From Solidesulfovibrio alcoholivorans DSM 5433 (GTDB lineage: Bacteria > Desulfobacterota > Desulfovibrionia > Desulfovibrionales > Desulfovibrionaceae), in contig NZ_JNJA01000004.1 in NCBI RefSeq assembly GCF_000702665.1, forward strand, positions 186,001 to 250,000: DNA of 64,000 bases, in the 5' to 3' direction. The notes beneath the pieces are model-generated. The model was not told the origin of the DNA. It ran no database searches and saw only the letters and a list, made by a program, of their open reading frames with translations. The first letter of the stretch is position 1. Each line of letters begins with the position of its first letter. Below, in pieces: positions 26,148 to 37,565 of the stretch. A program made the position numbers and the translations under genes.

Positions 26148-26754
26148 GAAATCGGCTGCCCCGAACGCGACTGGCCCCAATGCGTCGGGCCGCATGGTCC
26201 TGGCCTTCGTGGCTTTTCTGCTGCTCGTGCTGTTTATCGGCTCGTTCGTCTACCGCATGGAGCGGCCGAGTCTCGAGGTGCACCAGAAGAAGTCCCAGGG
26301 CGCGATGCCCGGCGCCATGCAGGAGGCCATGAACGGCCCCATGAAGGAAGTGCTGGCGCTGATGCAAAAGCTCCAGGAGAATCCCGACGATCCCGGCCTG
26401 CAGCTGGCCATGGCCGAGAAGTTCATGGCCATGGGCTCCTTCGACCGGGCCAAGGTTTTCCTGGACAAGGTGGCCAAGGTGCGCCCCGACGATCCCGATG
26501 TGCAAAACGCCATGGGCGTGACCCTGTACAACCTCAAGGACCCGGACGGGGCCAAGGCCGCCTTCGAGGCCATCCTCACCCGCGACGCGGGCGACTACCG
26601 CGCCCGGTTCAACCTGGCCCTGCTTTACAAATATGCCTTAAACGACCCCGCCAAGGCCGCGGAGGGGTTCAAGGCCGTCGTCGCTTCGGACAAGGCCGAC
26701 CCCGAAACCAGGGCCACGGCGCAAAAGGAACTGGAAACCAAGGCTCCCCAATAA
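26137..26754 (+). CDS. Membrane-anchored TPR protein (CcmI/CycH-like role)
   Basis: A 205-residue protein with an N-terminal membrane helix (about 20-40) and a periplasmic part made of TPR-like helices: LQLAMAEKFMAMGSFDRAKVFLDKV (about 88-112), DVQNAMGVTLYNLKDPDGAKAAF (about 121-143) and RARFNLALLYKY...AAEGF (about 152-180). Its place at the end of the ccm run suggests it presents apocytochromes, as CcmI/CycH does, although the sequence is much shorter than CcmI. A hairpin followed by T5 lies just downstream. Confidence 0.85.
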   Translation: MTTEKSAAPNATGPNASGRMVLAFVAFLLLVLFIGSFVYRMERPSLEVHQKKSQGAMPGAMQEAMNGPMKEVLALMQKLQENPDDPGLQLAMAEKFMAMGSFDRAKVFLDKVAKVRPDDPDVQNAMGVTLYNLKDPDGAKAAFEAILTRDAGDYRARFNLALLYKYALNDPAKAAEGFKAVVASDKADPETRATAQKELETKAPQ

Positions 26755-27063
26755 GGTTTCGCATCCGGCCCGCCGGCCGGTCGCCGGCCGCCGGGGCGTT
26801 TTTCGAGGTGCGGCCCGGGCGGGCATTCCCGCATCTGCCGATTCCCTTGGCGACTGCCTGCGCCCGGCCTTCGTCCAGAGGGCGCAGGGCGGCGCATACG
26901 TTGCGGCTGCTGCGCCGTTGCGCTGAACACCGCGTTGCCTTTTTTGGCGATTTGGTGAATGTTGCCGCATAACGCGTACCAAACCTGGGCCGGGTTCGAC
27001 GGGACCGGCGACCGGATGCCGTGGAAACGCTGGTGGACGACAACCGCAACGGGAGGAGATGCG
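26755..27063. other. 309-bp intergenic region before livJ
   Basis: Contains the probable ccm terminator at its start. The rest (26805-27050) shows no coding pattern and no clear -35/-10 pair. A strong Shine-Dalgarno (GGGAGGAG, 27050-27057) precedes livJ at the end. Confidence 0.5.
26764..26803 (+). terminator. Probable terminator of the ccm operon
   Basis: A 7-bp perfect core stem CGGCCGG-TCG-CCGGCCG (26774-26790) sits inside a longer imperfect GC stem, and T5 follows at 26799-26803. It is just after the TPR gene. Confidence 0.5.
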
Positions 27064-28230
27064 ATGTTTGGCAAAGTGACGACCCGCGCGATGGTGTTCG
27101 CGGCGGCATGGGGATTGGCGTTGGGCTTCGCCGGGTCCGCCCAGGCCGCCGACACGATCAAGATCGCCGTGCCCGCCGCCTTCACCGGCAGCGCCGCCGG
27201 TTACGGTGAAAACGTCAAGGCCGGCGTGAGCGTGAAGATCGACGAGATCAACGCCGCCGGCGGCGTGGGCGGCAAGAAGATCGAGGCCGTCTATCTCGAC
27301 GACCAGTGCGAGCCCCGCGAGGCCGCGACCGTCTCCTCCTCCATCGTCAACGACGACGCCATTGTCGGCATCGTCGGCCACCTGTGTTCCTCGGCCCACC
27401 TCGCCGGCCTGCCTGCCTACGTGCGTGAAGGCATTCCCGCCATCACGCCTACGGCCACCAGCGTCGCCATCAGCAGCAAGAACAAGGACGAGAAGGGCAA
27501 GGTCTGGTCGTTCCGCAACGTCTACCGCGACGACTTCCAGGGCATCTTCCTGGCCGAGTACATCGACAAGGTGCTGGGTCTGAAAAAAGTCGCCGTCTTC
27601 TACGAGAACAACGACTACGGCATCGGCCTCAAAGAGGCCTTCGCCAAGGAAGCCAAGAAACTCGGCCTGACCGTGGTCGGCGAGGAAGCCTACAAGAAGG
27701 GCGACCAGGACTTCACGCCCCAGCTGACCAAGATCAAGGGCGCCGCGCCCCAGGCCCTTTTCGTCGCCGGCTACTACCCCGAAGGCGCGCTGATCGCCGA
27801 CCAATCCAAGAAGATCGGACTTGTCGTGCCCAAGTTCGGCGCCGACGGCTTCGACAACGCCGACTACATCAAGCTCGGCGGCGCTGCCACCGACGACACC
27901 TACCTGACCGCTCCGTTCCTGGCCGAGATCGCCAGCCCCGACGCCAAGAAGTTCATCGAGTCCTTCAAGGCCAAGTTCAAGCGGGAGGTTGACTGGATGA
28001 GCGCCAACTCTTATGACGCGGCCGGCATCCTCATCGAAGCCATCGCCAAGGCCGGCCCGGATCGCGAAAAGGTCCGCGCCTACCTGGCCGGCATGAACAC
28101 CCCCGAGAAGGGGTACAAGGGCGTCACCGGCATCAACTATTTCGATGCCAACGGCGACTGCCAGAAACCCGCCTTCGTCAAGATGGTCAAGGACGGCAAG
28201 TTCGTCCCCGCGCCCAAACAGATGAACTAG
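27064..28230 (+). CDS. livJ: Branched-chain amino acid ABC transporter substrate-binding protein
   Basis: Periplasmic binding protein of the Leu/Ile/Val (HAAT) family. The 388-residue precursor has a Sec signal peptide with cleavage near AQAAD (about 27). Family features are IKIAVPAAFTGSAAGYGENVKAGV, YLDDQCEP, VGHLCSSAHLAG and the second-lobe FYENNDYGIGLKEAF. ATG 27064 follows GGGAGGAG; the frame is open 105 bp further upstream but without signal-peptide logic. It is first in a livJHMGF set and is separated from livH by a strong hairpin, as expected when the binding protein is made in excess. Confidence 0.93.
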   Translation: MFGKVTTRAMVFAAAWGLALGFAGSAQAADTIKIAVPAAFTGSAAGYGENVKAGVSVKIDEINAAGGVGGKKIEAVYLDDQCEPREAATVSSSIVNDDAIVGIVGHLCSSAHLAGLPAYVREGIPAITPTATSVAISSKNKDEKGKVWSFRNVYRDDFQGIFLAEYIDKVLGLKKVAVFYENNDYGIGLKEAFAKEAKKLGLTVVGEEAYKKGDQDFTPQLTKIKGAAPQALFVAGYYPEGALIADQSKKIGLVVPKFGADGFDNADYIKLGGAATDDTYLTAPFLAEIASPDAKKFIESFKAKFKREVDWMSANSYDAAGILIEAIAKAGPDREKVRAYLAGMNTPEKGYKGVTGINYFDANGDCQKPAFVKMVKDGKFVPAPKQMN

Positions 28231-28258
28231 GCGCGCCTTCAAGGAATAAGAGACGAAG

Positions 28259-28290
28259 CGAACAGGCTGGACCCCGATCCAGCCTGTTCG
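28259..28290 (+). promoter_or_regulatory. 13-bp perfect hairpin between livJ and livH
   Basis: CGAACAGGCTGGA (28259-28271) pairs perfectly with 28278-28290 across a 6-nt loop. No U-tract follows, so it is more likely a 3' stabiliser or partial read-through barrier for livJ mRNA than a full terminator. Confidence 0.65.
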
Positions 28291-28335
28291 CGTTCAAGCC
28301 CAAGCGTAACACTTTACTTCGTTTCGGAGCCGACG

Positions 28336-29220
28336 TTGTTCGAACAGCAGCTCGTCAACGGTTTCACCCTGGGCCTGATTTATGCGCTCATCGCCGTAGG
28401 CTACACCATGGTCTACGGCGTCATCGAGCTCATCAACTTCGCCCATGGCGAAATCTACATGCTCGGGGCCTTCCTGACCGTGTCCTTTATTTCCATGGGG
28501 CTGCCCCTGCCCCTGGCGGCGTTACTGGCCATGCTGGCCACGGCCGCCATCGGCGTGCTGCTCGACATCGTGGCCTACCGGCCGCTGCGCGAGGCTCCCA
28601 GGCTGGCGGCGCTCATCACCGCCATCGGCATGTCCATCTTCCTGCAAAATCTCGCCATGATCATCTGGGGCAGCCGGCCGTTGCCGTTTCCCCGCCAATC
28701 CCTGCCGGCCTTTTTCGGCGAGCCGGCCCTCCGGTTTTCCGACGTGACCGTCACCTGGATGCAGATGGTCATCTACCTCGTGGCCCTGGCGCTCATGGTG
28801 GGACTCAACCTCATCATCACAAAGACCCGTACCGGCACGGCCATGCGCGCCCTGGCGCAAAACCGCACCGCGGCGGCGCTCATGGGCATCAACGTCAACC
28901 GCGTCATTTCCTTCACCTTCGCCCTGGGTTCGGGCATGGGCGCGGTGGCCGGCGTCATGGTCTCCATGTATTACAACACCATGTACCCGACCATGGGCTA
29001 CCTGGCCGGGGTCAAGGCCTTTGCCGCGGCCGTGCTCGGCGGCATCGGCTCCGTGCCCGGAGCCATGCTCGGCGGCGTGGCGCTCGGCATCGCCGAGACC
29101 CTCGGCGCGGGCTACATTTCCTCTCCCTACCGCGACGGCGTCGCCTACGCGGTCATGATCCTGGTCATCATCTTCCGCCCCTCGGGATTTTTGGGGCGGT
29201 CCATGGTGGAAAAGGCGTAA
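28336..29220 (+). CDS. livH: Branched-chain amino acid ABC transporter permease LivH
   Basis: Inner-membrane permease of the LivHMGF transporter, 294 residues with about eight hydrophobic segments. The N-terminus FEQQLVNGFTLGLIYALIAVGYTMVYGV is the conserved LivH start and fixes initiation at the rare TTG 28336, with CGGAG upstream. ALMGINVNRVI and GGIGSVPGAMLGG are the EAA-loop and cytoplasmic motifs that contact the ATPases. It is followed by livM after 46 bp. Confidence 0.94.
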   Translation: MFEQQLVNGFTLGLIYALIAVGYTMVYGVIELINFAHGEIYMLGAFLTVSFISMGLPLPLAALLAMLATAAIGVLLDIVAYRPLREAPRLAALITAIGMSIFLQNLAMIIWGSRPLPFPRQSLPAFFGEPALRFSDVTVTWMQMVIYLVALALMVGLNLIITKTRTGTAMRALAQNRTAAALMGINVNRVISFTFALGSGMGAVAGVMVSMYYNTMYPTMGYLAGVKAFAAAVLGGIGSVPGAMLGGVALGIAETLGAGYISSPYRDGVAYAVMILVIIFRPSGFLGRSMVEKA

Positions 29221-29266
29221 CCCGGCCGGCCGGGATACCGGCCGTCCCCTACCGATCGGAAAGAGC

Positions 29267-30313
29267 ATGCGCGGCGCGTTTAAATCATTCTTTCTGCTCC
29301 TGGCTGCGGCGGCCCTCGTCTATCCGCTGACGCCGTTTCGGGACGTCTACGTCCTGCACGTCCTGGTCCTTGTCATGGTCTACATGGTGCTGGCCATGGG
29401 ACTCAATATCCTGCCCGGGTTCTGCGGCCTGCTCGACCTCGGCTTCGTGGGTTTCTACGGCATCGGCGCGTATACCGCCGGCCTCCTCACCATCCACTAC
29501 AACATGTCCTTCTGGCTGATCGTGCCGCTGGCCGCCATAAACGGCGCGTTTTTCGGCGTCATGCTCGGCGTGCCCACCCTGCGGCTGGTCGGCGACTATT
29601 TCGCCATCGTCACCTTCGGCTTCTCGGAACTGGTGGTGCTTTTCTTCACCAACGAGATCTGGCTCACGCGCGGCCCGCTTGGCATTCCCGGCATCGCGCC
29701 GGTGTCCATCGACTTCACCTGGCTCGCTTCGCTGTTCGGAGTCGATTCCCGTTGGCGCTACGCCTTCCGGGGCGAGGTGCCGTATTTCTATCTGGGGTTG
29801 CTCATGGTGCTTCTCGTCTACTGGGGCATGCGCCGCCTGGAGGATTCGCGCCTGGGCCGGGCGTGGCTCGCCATCCGCGAGGACTCCATGGCCGCCGCGT
29901 CCTGCGGCGTGGACCTGCTCGCCTACAAGGTCATCGCCTTTGCCGTCTCCGCCGGCATCGGGGCCATGGCCGGCGCGTTCTTCGCCCGCTGGACGCTTTT
30001 CATCTCCCCGGACATGTTCAAATTCTGGGAATCCTTCCTGGTGCTGTGCATGGTCGTGCTCGGGGGACTCGGCAACATCAACGGCGCGCTGGTCGGGGCC
30101 GTGATCCTCATCGCGCTTGGCGAAGTGCTGCGGGTGGCGCTGCCCAAACTCGGGCTGCCCACGGAAACCCGTTTTCTGGCCTACGGCCTCATCATGGTCC
30201 TCATCATGCGCTTCCGTCCGGGCGGCATCTTCACCCAGGTGGCGGAAACGACCATGCAAAGCGGACTGATCAAGGAATTGCGGGCAAAGCTTGCCGCGCG
30301 GCGGACGGCGTAA
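29267..30313 (+). CDS. livM: Branched-chain amino acid ABC transporter permease LivM
   Basis: Second permease, 348 residues with about nine hydrophobic segments. It has the LivM hallmarks: LGLNILPGFCGLLDLGFVGFYGIGAY-type helix (for example GLNILPG and FYGIGAYTAG), PTLRLVGDYFAIVTFGF, and the ATPase-contact loop AWLAIREDSMAAASCGVD. GGLGNINGALVGA is near the end. The 3' end is separated from livG by a single base. Confidence 0.94.
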   Translation: MRGAFKSFFLLLAAAALVYPLTPFRDVYVLHVLVLVMVYMVLAMGLNILPGFCGLLDLGFVGFYGIGAYTAGLLTIHYNMSFWLIVPLAAINGAFFGVMLGVPTLRLVGDYFAIVTFGFSELVVLFFTNEIWLTRGPLGIPGIAPVSIDFTWLASLFGVDSRWRYAFRGEVPYFYLGLLMVLLVYWGMRRLEDSRLGRAWLAIREDSMAAASCGVDLLAYKVIAFAVSAGIGAMAGAFFARWTLFISPDMFKFWESFLVLCMVVLGGLGNINGALVGAVILIALGEVLRVALPKLGLPTETRFLAYGLIMVLIMRFRPGGIFTQVAETTMQSGLIKELRAKLAARRTA

Positions 30314-30314
30314 T

Positions 30315-31092
30315 ATGGATGCGATCTTGAAAGTGGACGGCGTGAGCAAGCGCTTCGGGGGGCTGCTCGCCCTCGGCGACGTTTCCTTCACCGTGGAGCG
30401 GGGGGCGATCCTTGGCCTGATTGGCCCAAACGGTGCGGGAAAGACCACCATGTTCAACTGCGTGGCCGGCATCTACAAGCCGACCGAGGGCCGCATCCTC
30501 TTCGCCGGCGACGGCACCGAGCGGGACGTGGCCGGCAGGAAGCCCGAGCGCATGACCGCGCTCGGCGTCGCGCGGACGTTCCAGAACATCCGGCTCTTCG
30601 CGTCGCTGACCGTGCTCGACAACGTGCGCATCGGCCGCCATTGCCGCACTTCCGCCAACTTCTTCGGCGCGGTGCTGCGCACGCGCTCCCAGCGCGCCGA
30701 GGAGCGCCGCATCGTGGACGACGCCATGGAGTGCCTGGATTTCGTGGGGCTTGGCGATGCCGCGCTCGCCTGCGCCGCGAGCCTTTCCTACGGCGACCAG
30801 CGCCGCCTGGAGATCGCCCGCGCCCTGGCCACGGGCCCCAAGCTCCTGCTCCTCGACGAGCCGGCCGCGGGCATGAACCCCCGCGAAACCGAGGCCCTCG
30901 TCGACCTGATCTACGCCATCCTCAAACGCGACGTCACCGTCATCCTCATCGAACACGACATGAAGCTCGTCATGCGCATCTGCAAGCATCTGGTCGTGCT
31001 CGACCACGGCGTGAAAATCGCCGACGGCACGCCGCAGGAAGTCCGGGCCAATCCCGACGTCATCGAAGCCTACCTCGGCAAGGGGGCGGCCC

Positions 31093-31100
<8 letters not shown>
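30315..31100 (+). CDS. livG: Branched-chain amino acid ABC transporter ATPase LivG
   Basis: ATP-binding subunit, 261 residues. Walker A is GPNGAGKTT (about 37-45), the signature SYGDQRRLEIARALA, and Walker B LLLLDEPAAGMNPRET (MNPxE is typical of LivG). Switch His is in IEHDM. The start is ATG 30315, 1 bp after the livM stop, without a clear ribosome site, so translation is probably coupled; upstream in-frame codons lie inside livM. It overlaps livF by 8 bp. Confidence 0.94.
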
Positions 31101-33290
<2,190 letters not shown>

Positions 33291-33291
33291 C

Positions 33292-34842
33292 ATGTCCGCC
33301 ACAGACACCGTCGTCATCCTGGACTTCGGTTCCCAGTACACCCAGCTCATCGCCCGCCGCGTGCGCGAAGCCGGCGTGTATTCCGAAATCCATCCCTGTA
33401 CCGTCACTGCCAAGGAAGTTGCGGCCATGCATCCCAAGGCCGTGATCCTCTCCGGCGGCCCCTCGAGCGTCACCGACGCGGACGCGCCGCCTTTCGACCC
33501 GGCCGTGTTCGACCTGGGGCTGCCCACGCTTTGCATCTGCTACGGCATGCAGTTGCTCGCCCATCACCAGCCCGGCGGGGCGGTCGCCGCTTCCACGGAC
33601 CGGGAATACGGCCGGGCGGAGCTCACGGTCCTGGCCGACGTGCCGCTTTTCGCGGGCCTGCCCGATGGCGGCTCGCGCACGGTCTGGATGTCCCACGGCG
33701 ACAAGGTGGTTGCGCCGCCGGCCGGCTTCGTCGTGGCCGCGCGCACGAAAAACGTGGACATCGCCGCCCTGGCCAATGTCGAGCGCCGCATGTACGCCTT
33801 GCAGTTCCACCCCGAGGTGGCCCACACCGAGGACGGCGAGCGCATTTTGCACAATTTTCTGTTCGGCATCGCAGGCTTGACCCCGGGCTGGACCATGGCC
33901 GGCTTCGTCGAGACGGAGCTTGCCAAACTGCGCGAAAAGGTCGGCGAGGATGAAGTGGTCTGTGCGCTCTCCGGCGGCGTGGACTCCACGGTCGTGGCCG
34001 TCATGCTGCACAAGGCCATCGGCAAGAAGCTCCACTGCATCTTCGTGGACAACGGTCTGCTGCGCCTGGGCGAAGGCGAGGAGGTGGCCGCCTACCTGCG
34101 CGAGCACTTCGCTCTGAACCTCCATTACATCGACGCCTCGAAGCTGTTCCTGGGCCGTCTGGCCGGCGTGACCGACCCCGAGCAAAAGCGCAAGATCATC
34201 GGCACGACCTTCATCGAAGTTTTCGAGGTCGAGGCGGCGAAACTGCCCAAGGTCAAGTATCTGGCCCAGGGCACGCTGTACCCCGACGTCATCGAGTCCG
34301 TGTCCTTCAAGGGCCCCTCGGCGGTCATCAAAAGCCACCACAATGTGGGCGGGCTGCCCGAGCACATGAAGCTCGCGCTGATCGAGCCGTTGCGGGAACT
34401 TTTCAAGGACGAAGTGCGCAAGGTGGCGGTGGAGCTCGGCATGCCGGACTTCATCATCTGGCGCCATCCCTTCCCCGGGCCGGGGCTCGCCATCCGCATC
34501 ATCGGCGAGGTTACCGAGGAACGGCTTGAGATTTTACGGCGAACGGATAAGATCGTGCAGAACGAACTCCAGGCCTCGGGCTGGTACCGCAAGGTCTGGC
34601 AGGGGTTCGCCGTGTTGCTGCCGCTCAAGACCGTCGGGGTCATGGGCGACGGCCGCACGTACGAGAACGTGGCCGCCATCCGGGTGGTGGACAGCCTGGA
34701 CGCCATGACCGCGGACTGGTCCCGACTGCCCTCGGAGCTCGTGGCCGCCATGTCCAACCGCATCATCAACGAAGTCAAAGGCGTCAATCGCGTGGTGTTC
34801 GACGTGTCGTCCAAGCCGCCAAGCACCATCGAGTGGGAATAA
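33292..34842 (+). CDS. guaA: GMP synthase (glutamine-hydrolysing)
   Basis: Converts XMP to GMP. The 516-residue protein has an N-terminal class I glutamine amidotransferase domain (nucleophile C83 in CICYGMQ; His-Glu in [13 protein letters not shown]). The ATP-pyrophosphatase domain follows (P-loop SGGVDSTVV) and then the dimerisation domain ([15 protein letters not shown]-terminus KPPSTIEWE). ATG 33292 is chosen: the frame extends upstream, but only inside guaB. guaB-guaA is a two-gene pathway unit. Confidence 0.98.
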   Translation: MSATDTVVILDFGSQYTQLIARRVREAGVYSEIHPCTVTAKEVAAMHPKAVILSGGPSSVTDADAPPFDPAVFDLGLPTLCICYGMQLLAHHQPGGAVAASTDREYGRAELTVLADVPLFAGLPDGGSRTVWMSHGDKVVAPPAGFVVAARTKNVDIAALANVERRMYALQFHPEVAHTEDGERILHNFLFGIAGLTPGWTMAGFVETELAKLREKVGEDEVVCALSGGVDSTVVAVMLHKAIGKKLHCIFVDNGLLRLGEGEEVAAYLREHFALNLHYIDASKLFLGRLAGVTDPEQKRKIIGTTFIEVFEVEAAKLPKVKYLAQGTLYPDVIESVSFKGPSAVIKSHHNVGGLPEHMKLALIEPLRELFKDEVRKVAVELGMPDFIIWRHPFPGPGLAIRIIGEVTEERLEILRRTDKIVQNELQASGWYRKVWQGFAVLLPLKTVGVMGDGRTYENVAAIRVVDSLDAMTADWSRLPSELVAAMSNRIINEVKGVNRVVFDVSSKPPSTIEWE

Positions 34843-34891
34843 ACCTCTTGCCCGAAACCCCGGCTGACGCTGGAAATAAGCGAGTTGCATC

Positions 34892-35218
34892 ATGTTCGGC
34901 ATCGGTTCCACGGAGCTACTGGTCATCCTGGTGGTGGCCCTCATCGTCATCGGCCCCTCCAAGCTGCCCGATATCATGCGTACCCTCGGCAAGGGCATGG
35001 CGGAATTCCGCCGCATGAGCACGGACGTCAAATCCACCCTGGAAGCCGAGGTGGACCGGGCCGACCGTGAGCATCGCCAGACCGAGGCCAAGAAGGAACT
35101 CTACCCCGAAAAGGCCGCTGAAACCGCTGCGACCGTGGATACGACCGCGACCGTGGAAACGGCCGCCGCCAAGCCGGCCGAGACCGCGTCCGTCGGCAAG
35201 GACGCTCCGCACGCCTGA
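34892..35218 (+). CDS. tatB: Twin-arginine translocase subunit TatB
   Basis: A 108-residue TatA/TatB-family protein. It has one N-terminal membrane helix with the conserved start [25 protein letters not shown], then an amphipathic helix ([14 protein letters not shown]) and an Ala/Thr/Glu-rich tail. The Glu in TEL and the longer helix favour TatB over TatA. tatC, which commonly follows tatB, is absent: the next gene is hisB after 132 bp with no open frame of note. Confidence 0.88.
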   Translation: MFGIGSTELLVILVVALIVIGPSKLPDIMRTLGKGMAEFRRMSTDVKSTLEAEVDRADREHRQTEAKKELYPEKAAETAATVDTTATVETAAAKPAETASVGKDAPHA

Positions 35219-35350
35219 TCGGGCGCAGTCATCCAGGGGGCGCGAGGCACAAGGCTGCGGCGTTCCCGTCATGCGTGAAGGGGAAGCGCGCCGGGGCGCA
35301 AAACGGGCAACGATCAGACCGAACGCCGGAAAGGGCGATCGGGGAGCGTC

Positions 35351-35938
35351 ATGAACGAACGTTTCGGGGCGTATTCGCGTGAGACCGGGGAAACCCGCGT
35401 GGCCGTGGAAATCGGGCTGGATGGCTCGGGCGCGGCGGCGGTGGACACCGGCTACGGATTCGCCGACCACATGCTCAATCTGCTTGCTTTCTGGGCCGGC
35501 TTCGACCTCAAGCTCACCTGCCGGGGCGACCTCGAGGTCGACGCCCACCATTCCCTGGAGGACGTGGCCATTTGCCTCGGCGAGGCCTTCCGCCAGGCGC
35601 TCGGCGACCGGGCGGGCATCGCCCGCGTGGGTCTGGCCAAGGTGCCCATGGACGAAGCCCTGTGCGAGGTGGTGGTGGACCTCTCGGGCCGGGCTTATCT
35701 CGTCTACCGCGAAAACGTGCTGCCCCCGGTCATCGCCGGCGAGGAAAAGGACGTGTGGCGGGAATTCTTCAAGTCGTTTTGCCACAGCGCCCGCGCCAAC
35801 CTGCACATCCACTACGAATACGGACAAAACGGCCATCATCTGGTCGAAGCGGCCTTCAAGGCGTTGGGATTGGCCCTGCGCCGCGCCACGGCCGTGGAGG
35901 GAGCCAGGGTGCCGAGCACCAAGGGGAGCCTGGACTGA
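35351..35938 (+). CDS. hisB: Imidazoleglycerol-phosphate dehydratase
   Basis: Sixth step of histidine synthesis. The 195-residue monofunctional enzyme has the two Mn-binding motif sets: [12 protein letters not shown] with [14 protein letters not shown] (about 60-74), and [11 protein letters not shown] with [14 protein letters not shown] (about 160-180). The start [19 protein letters not shown] is typical. GGGGAG precedes the ATG. The stop TGA overlaps the ATG of a lipoprotein gene that lies between hisB and hisA. Confidence 0.97.
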   Translation: MNERFGAYSRETGETRVAVEIGLDGSGAAAVDTGYGFADHMLNLLAFWAGFDLKLTCRGDLEVDAHHSLEDVAICLGEAFRQALGDRAGIARVGLAKVPMDEALCEVVVDLSGRAYLVYRENVLPPVIAGEEKDVWREFFKSFCHSARANLHIHYEYGQNGHHLVEAAFKALGLALRRATAVEGARVPSTKGSLD

Positions 35939-36624
35939 TGCGAAAGAAATCATTGCTGCTTCTTGTCGTCGCCATCGCGGCGACCGCGTTCCTGTCGACA
36001 GGCTGCGTGCGCCGCACCGCGCCGACGGCGGCCAAGGCCCCGGCTTCGGGCGACGCCGCCACCTCGGCCGTGGCGTTCCTCGGCAAGGCGTTCGTCGTGG
36101 CCCCCTTCACCATCCCGGCCACCGACGCCGACCTGCTCGCGGGGTACCTGCCCGCCAACAGCAACGTCCCCGAGGTCGTGCCGGTGCACCTCGACGCCGC
36201 CCTGGCCTCGGACCTGGCCGGCTCCAAGCAGAACATCCTCCCGGCCCGCATGGGTCTCGACTGCTCCCGTAGCGCGCCGCGCGGCGAGGAGTCGGGCCGG
36301 CTCGCCACCATGCGCTACTGGCAAAACGTGGGCAAATGCGCCGGCGCGGACTTCGTGCTGGTGCCCCAGGTCATGGACTGGCGCGAGCGCGAAGGCGGCG
36401 AAGCCGGCGCGACCAAGCCGGCCAGCGTGGACCTGAGCCTTACGCTCCTCGACGTCCGCACCGGCGGCATCGTCAAGAAATTCCACTTCGATGAAACCCA
36501 GCAGTCGTTGACGGACAACATCCTCAACGCCAAGCAGTTCGTCGCCCGTAACGGCCGCTGGCTCTCGGCCATCGAACTGGCCCAGGAAGGCCTCCGGAAA
36601 GGCCTCGCGGAGCTCGGGCTGTGA
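35938..36624 (+). CDS. Putative lipoprotein of unknown function
   Basis: A 228-residue secreted lipoprotein: a basic N-terminus, hydrophobic core and lipobox LSTGC at about 20-24. The mature part has alternating beta/alpha character with [23 protein letters not shown] and [15 protein letters not shown] compact unit [26 protein letters not shown] resembles proteins that combine one repeat of an outer-membrane assembly fold, but I do not recognise a named family. It is locked between hisB and hisA by ATGA and GTGA overlaps, so it must be made with histidine enzymes despite an envelope location. Confidence 0.8.
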   Translation: MRKKSLLLLVVAIAATAFLSTGCVRRTAPTAAKAPASGDAATSAVAFLGKAFVVAPFTIPATDADLLAGYLPANSNVPEVVPVHLDAALASDLAGSKQNILPARMGLDCSRSAPRGEESGRLATMRYWQNVGKCAGADFVLVPQVMDWREREGGEAGATKPASVDLSLTLLDVRTGGIVKKFHFDETQQSLTDNILNAKQFVARNGRWLSAIELAQEGLRKGLAELGL

Positions 36625-37364
36625 TCGTATTTCCGGCGGTCGACATCAAGGACGGCCAGTGCGTGCGCCTCAAGCAAGGCCTGGCCGAGGAAGTGACGGT
36701 CTTTTCGCCCGATCCCGTGGCCATGGCCCGGCATTGGGCCGACCTTGGCGCGCTGTGGCTGCACATCGTCGATCTCGATGGGGCGTTTAGCGGCGTGCCG
36801 CGCAATTTCGAGCTGATTAGAAATATCTGCGCCGGCGTGTCCGTCCCGGTGCAGCTCGGCGGCGGCATCCGCGACGCGGCCACGGCCGCCGCCTACCTCG
36901 AAGCCGGGGTGCGCCGGCTCATCATCGGCACCCTGGCCCTGGCCGATCCCGAAGCCTTCGCCGCCATCTGCGCCGCCCATCCCGGACGGGTGGGCGTCTC
37001 CCTTGACGCCGTGGACGGCCGTCTTAAAGTCAAGGGATGGGTCGAGGACGCGGGGCTGACCGTCGAGGACGTGCTGCCCCGGCTCAAGGAGCAGGGTGCC
37101 GCCTTCATCGTCTATACCGACATCAGCCGCGACGGCATGCAGACCGGCGTCAACACCGCGGCGCTCGAGCGCCTGCTGGCGCTCACCGACCTGCCCGTGG
37201 TCCTGGCCGGCGGCGTGGCGACCCTGTCCGATGTCGAAACCCTGTTCCCGTATTCCAAAAAAGGGCTCCAAGGCGTGATCACCGGCCGGGCCATCTATGC
37301 CGGGACGCTCGATTTCGGCCAGGCCATGGCCTACATCGCCAGCCAGTCCGAGGAGGTCGCATGA
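36621..37364 (+). CDS. hisA: ProFAR isomerase, histidine biosynthesis
   Basis: 1-(5-phosphoribosyl)-5-[(5-phosphoribosylamino)methylideneamino]imidazole-4-carboxamide isomerase, a TIM barrel of 247 residues. Catalytic Asp residues lie in [18 protein letters not shown] (D8) and [10 protein letters not shown] (about D129). Phosphate-binding segments [19 protein letters not shown] and [14 protein letters not shown] are clear. It starts at GTG 36621, overlapping the lipoprotein stop; its own stop overlaps the ATG of the HMA protein. Confidence 0.96.
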   Translation: MIVFPAVDIKDGQCVRLKQGLAEEVTVFSPDPVAMARHWADLGALWLHIVDLDGAFSGVPRNFELIRNICAGVSVPVQLGGGIRDAATAAAYLEAGVRRLIIGTLALADPEAFAAICAAHPGRVGVSLDAVDGRLKVKGWVEDAGLTVEDVLPRLKEQGAAFIVYTDISRDGMQTGVNTAALERLLALTDLPVVLAGGVATLSDVETLFPYSKKGLQGVITGRAIYAGTLDFGQAMAYIASQSEEVA

Positions 37365-37561
37365 CAACCCTGAAAGTCGAGGGCATGCACTGCCCCAAAT
37401 GCGTCGCGTCCGTGACCAAGGCTCTGTCCGAGGTCCCGGGCCTGTCCAATGTCAGCGTCAATCTGGAAAAGGGCGAAGCCACCTTCGACGGCGAAGCGCC
37501 CGCCGACGCCATCAAGGAAGCGGTGGACAAGATCGGCTTCATTCCCGGCGCCATCAGCTGA
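37361..37561 (+). CDS. Heavy-metal-associated (HMA) domain protein, CopZ-like
   Basis: A 66-residue single HMA domain with the metal site GMHCPKCV (Cys 11 and Cys 14), a ferredoxin-like beta-alpha-beta pattern and the usual [14 protein letters not shown] and KIGFIPG ends. It is a likely cytoplasmic copper (or other soft metal) chaperone. GAGGAGG lies just before the ATG, which overlaps the hisA stop by 4 bp. No copper ATPase is adjacent, so its partner is elsewhere. Confidence 0.9.
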   Translation: MTTLKVEGMHCPKCVASVTKALSEVPGLSNVSVNLEKGEATFDGEAPADAIKEAVDKIGFIPGAIS

Positions 37562-37565
37562 CACG

